Shown here piece after piece: positions 7,488-13,717 of a stretch of DNA of 14,321 nt. Origin of the DNA: Syntrophomonas sp. UBA1368 (lineage in GTDB: Bacteria; Bacillota; Syntrophomonadia; Syntrophomonadales; Syntrophomonadaceae); NCBI GenBank assembly GCA_002305965.1, contig DBRM01000070.1, forward strand, positions 22,310 through 36,630, read 5' to 3'. The translations under genes were made by a program, and so were the position numbers. The notes beneath the pieces are model-generated. The model did no database searches and had not been told where the DNA came from. It was given only the letters and a program-made list of their open reading frames with translations. The first letter of the stretch is position 1, and every line of letters begins with the position of its first letter.

Positions 7488-8759
7488 TTAAACCGACCCT
7501 TGGAGCCGATCTACCGCCGTTTCATGATAAAGGGCCCCGGTTTCATACAGGTCCTTGATCTGGGTATCGGTGTATCCTAAATATTCTTTTAAGACCTGGG
7601 CATTATGTTCACCCAAAAGCGGACTGTGCCCGCGGATACAGGAAGGGGTTTCCGACATCTTGATGGGACTGCCGTACATTTTAACAGGTCCGATAAAGGG
7701 CTGCTCGATCAATGGCATCATCTCCCGGGCCTGTATCTGGGGATCGCTGTCCACCAGTTCTTCGATGGTCCGGGCACGCATACAGGGGACTTTGACCTCA
7801 TCCAACAGCCGCTCCACTTCCTCAACTGAATCCTGTTCCATGACCCATTCATCCAGCGCCTGGTGGATCAAACCGGAGTTCTGGCAGCGGGACGGGACAT
7901 CCTTGACCCGGGGGTCGGTTAAGAGCCAGGCATATTTTTCTCCCATGGCCTGGATCAATTCCGCCCAGCGGTTTTCGGATAATAAGGCGATGGCCACCAC
8001 CCCGTTCTTGCCCTTATAAAGGCCGTAAGGTGCATAGCCTTGATGGACCCGGCCGATTTTGGGAGGGGTAATCGGTTCTCCTACCGCCTGACCCAGGGTA
8101 TACCAGGGAATGGTATTCTCATGCAGGGAAAAGAGGCAGTCATTCATAGAGATATCGATATTCTGCCCGACCCCTTGCGTATTTTTTATCAGCAGTGCCG
8201 CCACGATAGCCAGGGCAGCATGAGTACCCGCCACGGTATCACCGATGGATACCGGTGCGATCTGCACCTGTTCACTCTGGGCGGTCCAGCCGCTGGCAGC
8301 CTGGGCAATCAAATCATATCCGGGCTTGTGACTGTAAGGCCCCCAATGGCCGAAGCAGGAAATCGAACAATAGATGATATCTGCTTTGATTTTCTTTACG
8401 GATGCATAGTCCAGCCCCAGGCGCTCCATCACCCCGGGGGCATAATTTTCCACGATGATATCCGCCTGTTTAATCAGGTCGAGGATAAGCGCCTTGCCCT
8501 GCGGTTTTTTTAAATCTATACAGACACTCTTTTTGCCGCGATTCACATTGATGGAATAAGAACTCTGGGTTACCCCGTCATGAGTCTTTTGCAAGGAAAG
8601 GTGCCGCTCATTGGCGCCGACCCCGTAGGGTTCAATTTTTATAACGGCAGCGCCCATGTCAGCCAATAGTTTGGTGCAATGCGGCCCCGCCAGCACCCAG
8701 GTGAAATCAATGACCGTCACCCCGCTTAAACTCCCCGGTCTTCTATCCATTTCTTCCAT
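7488..8759 (-). CDS. Class III CoA-transferase (CaiB/BaiF family)
   Basis: A 423-residue family III CoA-transferase, which moves CoA from an acyl-CoA donor to a carboxylic acid through an enzyme-bound mixed anhydride. Family marks are VIDFTWVLAGPHCTKLLADMGA at about 16-37 (CoA-binding start of the fold), NVNRGKKSVCIDLKKPQG at 71-88, ENYAPGVMERLGLDY at 104-118 and KPGYDLIAQAASG at 145-157, where D149 is the expected catalytic aspartate. Length fits the family. It is the first gene of a two-gene minus-strand operon with the alcohol dehydrogenase. An AAGGGG about ten bases before the ATG is a modest ribosome site; a second in-frame ATG three codons later has none. Carnitine, formyl/oxalyl, succinyl and aromatic acids are all known for this family, and nothing nearby settles the choice. 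Confidence 0.93.
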   Translation of the reverse strand: MEEMDRRPGSLSGVTVIDFTWVLAGPHCTKLLADMGAAVIKIEPYGVGANERHLSLQKTHDGVTQSSYSINVNRGKKSVCIDLKKPQGKALILDLIKQADIIVENYAPGVMERLGLDYASVKKIKADIIYCSISCFGHWGPYSHKPGYDLIAQAASGWTAQSEQVQIAPVSIGDTVAGTHAALAIVAALLIKNTQGVGQNIDISMNDCLFSLHENTIPWYTLGQAVGEPITPPKIGRVHQGYAPYGLYKGKNGVVAIALLSENRWAELIQAMGEKYAWLLTDPRVKDVPSRCQNSGLIHQALDEWVMEQDSVEEVERLLDEVKVPCMRARTIEELVDSDPQIQAREMMPLIEQPFIGPVKMYGSPIKMSETPSCIRGHSPLLGEHNAQVLKEYLGYTDTQIKDLYETGALYHETAVDRLQGSV

Positions 8760-8785
8760 ATCTCTTCTGCCCCTTGTTTCTTAAT

Positions 8786-8813
8786 TTGAAAAACTATTAA
8801 TAACTCTTATTAT
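8786..8813 (+). promoter_or_regulatory. Candidate sigma-A promoter toward the restriction-modification gene
   Basis: TTGAAA at 8786-8791 and TATTAT at 8808-8813 are separated by 16 bases, five of six consensus bases in each box. It faces the MmeI-type gene 170 bases downstream and shares bases with the opposing promoter. This would give a leader of about 165 bases. No better-spaced promoter was seen closer to the gene. Confidence 0.45.
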
Positions 8814-8817
8814 AGCA
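8809..8817 (-). promoter_or_regulatory. Extended -10 promoter for the CoA-transferase/dehydrogenase operon
   Basis: Read on the minus strand this is TGCTATAAT, a perfect extended -10 element about 50 bases before the CoA-transferase ATG. The -35 is poor (GTTTCA at a 17-base spacer), which is normal for extended -10 promoters. It overlaps a plus-strand promoter candidate. Confidence 0.6.
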
Positions 8818-8985
8818 TTGCAGGCGTTACATGAAACAGCGAAGTTCACAGGGCTTGCCAACCAGGGTTTTTAGAAAATTAATATTCTCCGGAATACTCA
8901 CATTGATAAACCTTTGCAGGTAAATTGTTCCTTTTTCACGAATGTTTAGAAGATCAGAGAAATTGATACGAAGGATGATTAATAA
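8818..8985. other. Intergenic leader upstream of the MmeI-type gene
   Basis: No supported gene. It holds a small hairpin (TATTC, loop TCCG, GAATA, about 8883-8896) and, just before the ATG, an AAGGA at 8971-8975 with a ten-base spacer that serves the downstream gene. Composition turns AT-rich here and stays so through the next gene. Confidence 0.4.
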
Positions 8986-11694
8986 ATGCAACTGAGCTGG
9001 ATCGAAATACAAAGCCGGGCTCTGCAGTTCTCCAAGAAGTGGAAAGATGCCAAAGATGAAGCCTCTGAAGCACAAAGTTTTCTAAATGAATTCTTTGAAA
9101 TCTTTGGTGTGGATAGAAAAAGGATCGCAACATTTGAAAAAAAAGTTCCTATGAGCAGCAATAGAAATGGCTATATTGATTTATTATGGAAGGGTGTAAT
9201 TTTAGTTGAGATGAAATCCTTCGGGAAAAGCCTGGATAAAGCTTATGCTCAGGCGAAAGATTATGCTTTTCATCTTGAGGATGAGGAACTACCTGAATAT
9301 ATTATGGTATCTGATTTCCATAATATTAGATTATATCGGCTCACTACTGGTCAAATATGGAACTTTAAAACCTCTCAACTTCACAAACATGTAAAACTGT
9401 TTGCTGATTTAGCTGGTTATAAAGCGGCCATAGTTAGACCGACTGATAAAGAAGTAGACATAAAAGCAGCAGAGACGATGGCAAAACTACATGATATATT
9501 AAAGGCTCATGGCTATGAAGGGCACCAGTTAGAGGTTTATTTAGTAAGGCTTCTATTTTGTATGTTCGCTGATGATACAGGAATTTTTGAGAAAAATATA
9601 TTCTTTGATTACATCTCAGATTCTAAAGAAGATGGTTCAGATTTATCTGCTCGTATTGCAAGACTCTTTGAAGTTTTAGATACTCCTCCGGAAATACGCG
9701 CAAAGCAAACCATGCTATCTGATGAACTGAAACGATTTACTTATATTAATGGGAAGCTATTTAACGAAAGATTAGCATTTGCAGATTACGACAAGAAGAT
9801 GAGAAAAATGCTGCTTGAATGCTGCACACTTGATTGGGGGTATATTTCTCCCGCTATATTTGGAGCTATGTTCCAGGGGGTTATGAATCCAAAAGAGCGC
9901 AGAGAATTAGGAGCGCATTACACCAGCGAAGAAAACATATTAAAGGTGATCAAACCGTTATTTCTGGATGAGTTATGGAAGGAATTTGAGTTTTACAAAG
10001 GTAACAGCAAACAACTTCAAAAATTCCATGAGAAGTTAAGTAAACTCAAGTTCTTAGACCCTGCTTGCGGCTGTGGAAATTTTTTAATTATTACTTATCG
10101 AGAGCTGCGCCGCCTGGAACTTGAAATATTAAAGATGGTTATAGATAACAGCAGGCAGTTAATAATGGATATCTCTCCTTATTGCTTAGTAAATGTTAAT
10201 CAATTTTATGGGATAGAAATTGAAGAATTTCCATGCCAAATTGCTCAAACGGGTATGTGGCTCATTGACCATCAGATGAATACACTTGTTGCAGAGCACT
10301 TCGGCTTATATTATGCACGTTTGCCTCTGCAACAGTCAGCTACTATTATAAATGACAATGCATTAACCATTGATTGGGAAAGCGTTGTTCCAAAGACTGA
10401 ACTAAACTATATACTTGGCAATCCACCGTTTGGGGGCGCCCGTATTATGGATCAAACGCAAAAGAAAGAGCTTTTAACAGTTTTTAATGACATAAAGGGT
10501 GCTGGTAACTTAGATTATGTTACTGCATGGTTCAGTAAAGCTGCGGCTTATATTCAAAATACAAAGAATAAGGTGGCTTTTGTTTCAACTAATTCTATTT
10601 CACAAGGAGAACAGCCAGGGATACTATGGGGTTTCTTGTTTGACAAATACGATATTGAAATCGATTTTGCATATAGGACTTTTAAATGGAGTAATGAGGC
10701 AAGGGGCAATGCTGCTGTACATTGCGTAATAATTGGTTTTTCAAATGGCCCAAAAGGATTAAAAAAGAAACTTTATGTAGATAAAATGGCATTTGACGTT
10801 TCTAATATCAGCCCTTATTTAGTAGAAGGTTCTAATGCTACTGTTACGAGAAGGGGAATGCCCATTGGGAATTGTCCGGAAATCATTTTTGGAAGCATGC
10901 CTAATGACGGGGGATTTTTAATATTAAATTCATCTGAAAAGCAAGAACTTGTAGATAAAGACCCCGCATCTGAAAAATGGATAAGACCATTTATGATGGG
11001 ACATGATTTTTTACATAATACTGAGAGGTATTGTCTTTGGCTTGAAGGGATTACCCCCAAAGAATTAAAGGATATGCCTTTGGTTATGGCAAGGGTTGAC
11101 AAAACCAGGCTTGCGAGAGCAAAAAGTAAACGAGCTGCTACCAGAGAGCTTTCAAATACACCAACACTTTTTGGCGAAATACGTCAGCCTGATAAAAACT
11201 ATATCGCTTTCCCTGCGGTATCATCGGAAAGAAGGAAATACATACCAATTGGGTATTTGAATAAAGATGTTATTGCTGGCAACAAGCTATTTGTCATTCC
11301 CGATGCAAAGTTATATCACTTTGGCATTATTACATCATCTGTCCATATGGCATGGATTAGAACAGTGGCAGGTCGATTAAAAAGTGATTATAACTATTCT
11401 GCGGGAATTGTTTATAACAACTTCCCTTGGCCGGAGCCAACTGATAAGCAGAAGGAAGATATTGAAAAGGCAGCCCAAGCTGTTCTTGAAACCAGAGCAT
11501 TATTTCCCGATAGTTCACTGGCAGAATTATATGATCCGCTTACAATGCCGCCTGAATTAGTTAAAGCACATAACAACTTAGATAGAGCAGTAATGGCAGC
11601 CTATGGTATGAAAGGCATGAAGAGTGAAACAGAGATTGTTTCACTTTTAATGGAAAGGTATCAGCAATTAGTTAGCAGAAATCAAGAGGAATGA
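8986..11694 (+). CDS. MmeI-type single-chain restriction-modification enzyme (Type IIG/IIL)
   Basis: A 902-residue fusion of endonuclease and N6-adenine methyltransferase, close in length to MmeI (about 920). The N-terminal PD-(D/E)XK nuclease shows D65, E75 and K77 (GYIDLLWKG...LVEMKSFG), the spacing seen in MmeI. A helical connector (about 150-320) leads to the methyltransferase: motif I FLDPACGCGNFL at 356-367 (SAM binding) and catalytic motif IV NPPFGG at 479-484. The C-terminal third (about 620-830) should be the target recognition domain, followed by the family's C-terminal tail. Such enzymes modify one DNA strand and cut about 20 bases from an asymmetric site, with one chain for both activities, so no separate R, M or S gene is expected, and none is present. 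The gene is clearly more AT-rich than its left neighbours, suggesting horizontal gain. The recognition site cannot be read by eye. A nuclease-inactive methylase is unlikely given the intact DxnExK. Confidence 0.94.
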   Translation: MQLSWIEIQSRALQFSKKWKDAKDEASEAQSFLNEFFEIFGVDRKRIATFEKKVPMSSNRNGYIDLLWKGVILVEMKSFGKSLDKAYAQAKDYAFHLEDEELPEYIMVSDFHNIRLYRLTTGQIWNFKTSQLHKHVKLFADLAGYKAAIVRPTDKEVDIKAAETMAKLHDILKAHGYEGHQLEVYLVRLLFCMFADDTGIFEKNIFFDYISDSKEDGSDLSARIARLFEVLDTPPEIRAKQTMLSDELKRFTYINGKLFNERLAFADYDKKMRKMLLECCTLDWGYISPAIFGAMFQGVMNPKERRELGAHYTSEENILKVIKPLFLDELWKEFEFYKGNSKQLQKFHEKLSKLKFLDPACGCGNFLIITYRELRRLELEILKMVIDNSRQLIMDISPYCLVNVNQFYGIEIEEFPCQIAQTGMWLIDHQMNTLVAEHFGLYYARLPLQQSATIINDNALTIDWESVVPKTELNYILGNPPFGGARIMDQTQKKELLTVFNDIKGAGNLDYVTAWFSKAAAYIQNTKNKVAFVSTNSISQGEQPGILWGFLFDKYDIEIDFAYRTFKWSNEARGNAAVHCVIIGFSNGPKGLKKKLYVDKMAFDVSNISPYLVEGSNATVTRRGMPIGNCPEIIFGSMPNDGGFLILNSSEKQELVDKDPASEKWIRPFMMGHDFLHNTERYCLWLEGITPKELKDMPLVMARVDKTRLARAKSKRAATRELSNTPTLFGEIRQPDKNYIAFPAVSSERRKYIPIGYLNKDVIAGNKLFVIPDAKLYHFGIITSSVHMAWIRTVAGRLKSDYNYSAGIVYNNFPWPEPTDKQKEDIEKAAQAVLETRALFPDSSLAELYDPLTMPPELVKAHNNLDRAVMAAYGMKGMKSETEIVSLLMERYQQLVSRNQEE

Positions 11695-11756
11695 TACGGC
11701 ACTTTTTTCATGGTGGGGAATTATAAATAAACTTAAATCTATAAGGGGGGCCAAAC

Positions 11757-12434
11757 ATGCGTTATCTGCTTCTTTGTATAATCGGATTTGCCATACAGAT
11801 TGTTTTTATCTTAGTGGAGAACAAGAAAAAATACTTACCAGCCGTTATACTCAAGGGCAGCGCTGCATTGATATTCATTATCATCGGAGTATTAAGCATG
11901 CAGCTTGCAAGCAACCACAGCTTTGCAAGGTTGGTGGTTATCGGTCTTTTACTTGGCGGAATCGGCGATGTGCTCCTCAATCTACGCTTTGTGTTTGAAA
12001 AAAGCGGACAGAAGATATTCCTGCTTGGCATCGCTGCGTTTTTAAGCGGACACATCATGTATCTGGCCGCGCTGATCATGTTATCAAACAATTTGCTTGT
12101 GAGCCTGATCTGCGGCGTGATTGCGGCGGTCCTGCTGCTGAGGTGGATCTTTAGTAAGATTGGTGAAGTACAAAAGGCTTTCAAAATGTTCGGTTACGTA
12201 TATATAGGCGCGATCGTCCTTATGACTGCCGTGGCAATTGGTAATTTCATTTCTCAACCCGGTTCGACCAGTGCTTTGCTGTATGTGATAGGTGCAGTGT
12301 TCTTTACAGCCAGCGACGTAATTATGATCTTCAATACCTTCGGCGGTACTCAGAAATTTTCAATGCGGGCCGCCAACCTTTCACTTTACTACCTGGGTCA
12401 GCTGCTCATTGCCATAAGCCTGCAATTTATTTGA
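11757..12434 (+). CDS. YhhN/TMEM86 family membrane protein (lysoplasmalogenase-like)
   Basis: A 225-residue, roughly eight-TM protein of the YhhN/TMEM86 family, whose animal members hydrolyse the vinyl-ether bond of lysoplasmalogens. Family marks are an early Lys-containing helix (YLPAVILKGSAAL), the polar GGIGDVLL with Asp at about 71 inside a helix, SGHIMYLAAL near 97, and GAVFFTASDVIMIFN with Asp near 188. Polar residues in otherwise hydrophobic helices are the presumed active site. AAGGGGGG lies six bases before the ATG. The gene stands alone 62 bases after the restriction-modification gene, with its own ribosome site, and ends at a hairpin terminator. Anaerobic Clostridia make plasmalogens, so a lipid role is plausible, but enzyme activity in bacterial members is not certain. 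Confidence 0.88.
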   Translation: MRYLLLCIIGFAIQIVFILVENKKKYLPAVILKGSAALIFIIIGVLSMQLASNHSFARLVVIGLLLGGIGDVLLNLRFVFEKSGQKIFLLGIAAFLSGHIMYLAALIMLSNNLLVSLICGVIAAVLLLRWIFSKIGEVQKAFKMFGYVYIGAIVLMTAVAIGNFISQPGSTSALLYVIGAVFFTASDVIMIFNTFGGTQKFSMRAANLSLYYLGQLLIAISLQFI

Positions 12435-12499
12435 TATCTGTTATACCGGGATGATTTAGTCATAGGTTTTTTTAAAGTGATGAATGTCCAGTGTAATGT

Positions 12500-12546
12500 A
12501 AAAAACGAATAGCGAAAGTATTGCAGCCTTCCGCTATCCTTTTTTT
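12500..12546. terminator. Bidirectional rho-independent terminator
   Basis: A 10-base stem, ATAGCGAAAG (12509-12518) with CTTCCGCTAT (12528-12537), has one A/C mismatch on the plus strand (a G-U wobble on the minus strand) and a nine-base loop. Seven T follow on the plus side (12540-12546), and six A at 12500-12505 give a T-tract on the minus side. It ends the YhhN gene and, in the other direction, the regulator gene, whose stop codon overlaps the T-tract. Confidence 0.8.
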
Positions 12547-12877
12547 ATTTGGAATCATCAGATTTATTACTTGGCGATATCAGGCGGTTATTGAATTGCT
12601 GGATTAGCTTATCCAGTGTGTTTACATAATCAATGAATTCCCTTTCTCCTTTTTTCGTCAGGCTATAGCGGGTTCGGGGTTTATTGTTGAAGAAATCCTT
12701 GTGTATCTTAACATAACCGCTTTCCTCCATTTTTGATATCTGTACACTCAGATTCCCATCAGTAGCGCCCGTTATGGCCTTCACTTCCTTGAAAGATTTT
12801 TCCCCGCTCATCAAACAAGATACGATGGCGATTCGTAATTTAGATTGAAAAATGTCGGGGATGGAATTAATATCCAA
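12545..12877 (-). CDS. Small winged-helix transcriptional regulator (HTH_34-like)
   Basis: A 110-residue single-domain DNA-binding protein. SKLRIAIVSCLMSGEKSFKE (about 12-31) opens the winged helix, ITGATDGNLSVQISKMEESGYV (about 35-56) is helix-turn-helix with the recognition helix, and HKDFFNNKPRTRYSLTKKGE (about 59-78) is the wing. The C-terminal helix (about 79-98) probably dimerises. There is no ligand or metal motif (no Cys cluster). The start is TTG at 12877, matching where this family usually begins; the preceding G-run is only a modest ribosome site, but the gene overlaps the upstream membrane-protein gene by 11 bases, so translation is probably coupled. It is the second gene of that operon and the natural candidate to bind the palindrome at the operon promoter. 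Confidence 0.87.
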   Translation of the reverse strand: MDINSIPDIFQSKLRIAIVSCLMSGEKSFKEVKAITGATDGNLSVQISKMEESGYVKIHKDFFNNKPRTRYSLTKKGEREFIDYVNTLDKLIQQFNNRLISPSNKSDDSK

Positions 12878-13529
12878 GCTGATTCCCCCCAGCCTGTTGG
12901 GACTTTAAAAAAAAGCCTGTAAACAGGAAAGTAAAAGGCAAGACCAATTGAAAAATAATATTTACGATATGACCAAAGGGCGGCATGAAATTGGAATAAG
13001 CATAGATTATGCTGATCAATATGTAGATGATCCCCAGTATTTGCAAAGGTTTAAAATCGGTAAATAATGCGGTAATAATTAAGCCTACTGCCAAACTAAA
13101 GAGCATGGTGGAAAAATTGTTGGTCTGAACAACTATGCTTTTCATATCTATTCCCGCAGACGCAGAGCTTATCATGATTTTATTCGGGATCACGTTCATT
13201 AACAAAATAAGCATCCAGACCTTCATCAGGTGTTTTTCCAAACCTACCAGTGGAAACTTCCGGGATATTTTCCAGTATATCAGTGCAGCCAATAAAGCGA
13301 TGAAGCCCACCGGGAACAAATAGCCAAAGGTGGGATACCTGGAGAAGTAATCCAAAAACTGTGCCTGATTCATTTGGGCGTATAGGGTTATGATGCTGTT
13401 CAAAATAAAAAGCAAGCCCCAAAGAATAAATATTTTGCTAAAAGCAACAAATGATTTACTGGTGCGATCAATGACTCCCTTTATGAGAGAAATATTCTCC
13501 ACCGCTTCGTTTAAAGTCAGTTCATCCAT
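12867..13529 (-). CDS. Six-TM membrane protein of unknown function
   Basis: I do not recognise this 220-residue protein. It begins with a polar, probably amphipathic helix (MDELTLNEAVENISLIKGVI) and then has hydrophobic segments near 28-50, 68-86, 102-120, 138-157, 160-178 and 187-208, ending in a short polar tail. It has no enzymatic motif and no obvious substrate-binding pattern. AGGAG lies eight bases before the ATG, and a near-consensus promoter 31 bases upstream of the start drives it. The stop overlaps the start of the winged-helix gene. The pairing suggests that the membrane protein either signals to the regulator or is the cargo that the regulator keeps low. Both are inference. Confidence 0.82.
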   Translation of the reverse strand: MDELTLNEAVENISLIKGVIDRTSKSFVAFSKIFILWGLLFILNSIITLYAQMNQAQFLDYFSRYPTFGYLFPVGFIALLAALIYWKISRKFPLVGLEKHLMKVWMLILLMNVIPNKIMISSASAGIDMKSIVVQTNNFSTMLFSLAVGLIITALFTDFKPLQILGIIYILISIIYAYSNFMPPFGHIVNIIFQLVLPFTFLFTGFFLKSQQAGGNQLGY

Positions 13530-13544
13530 ACGATCAACTCCTGA

Positions 13545-13571
13545 TATAAAGTACTTTAAATTATAAAGTAC
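13545..13571. promoter_or_regulatory. Palindromic operator over the -10 box
   Basis: A perfect inverted repeat with arms GTACTTTA (13551-13558) and TAAAGTAC (13564-13571) and a five-base centre covers the -10 element. The same bases form a direct repeat, TATAAAGTAC at 13545-13554 and 13562-13571, a 17-base period. This is the layout of a dimer-binding repressor site. The obvious binder is the winged-helix protein of this operon. Confidence 0.65.
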
Positions 13572-13587
13572 ATATGATTTATGTCAA
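13560..13587 (-). promoter_or_regulatory. Consensus sigma-A promoter of the membrane protein/regulator operon
   Basis: On the minus strand, TTGACA (13587-13582) and TATAAT (13565-13560) match consensus perfectly in both hexamers with a 16-base spacer. Transcription would begin about 20 bases before the membrane-protein ATG. A promoter this strong implies that a repressor controls it. Confidence 0.85.
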
Positions 13588-13614
13588 GTTCTCTTACATG
13601 AAGGTTCCGGAAAT

Positions 13615-13650
13615 AAAAAAAAACAGCGAAAGCATTATAACTTCGCTGTT
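13615..13650 (-). terminator. Rho-independent terminator of the surface-protein gene
   Basis: A perfect nine-base stem, AACAGCGAA (13622-13630) with TTCGCTGTT (13642-13650), and an 11-base loop are followed on the minus strand by nine T. It lies 67 bases after the stop of the right-edge gene and insulates it from the strong promoter at 13587. The plus-strand side has no good T-tract. Confidence 0.85.
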
Positions 13651-13717
13651 CGTTTCTCAGCAGACTCCGTCAGCATTCAATTTTTAATTCGGTCATCCAA
13701 GCTTATTACGGCTAGGA

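Noticed and set aside
8831..8923. Possible 30-residue leader peptide or control protein before the MmeI-type gene
   Set aside because: It has an ATG and a stop inside the predicted leader but no ribosome site and no helix-turn-helix, so a control protein is not supported.
8827..9075. Minus-strand frame of 82 codons spanning the leader and start of the MmeI-type gene
   Set aside because: Some of it reads like protein and it could be a remnant, but it overlaps the N-terminus of a strong gene, has no ribosome site and matches nothing I recognise.
8760..11760. Larger defence island (CRISPR, abortive infection, toxin-antitoxin) around the R-M gene
   Set aside because: Neighbours are metabolic enzymes and a YhhN protein; no direct-repeat array, integrase, transposase or second defence gene is visible.
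12500..12546. Hairpin considered as an attenuator or small RNA end
   Set aside because: It lies between two convergent stop codons with T-tracts on both sides, which a shared terminator explains fully.
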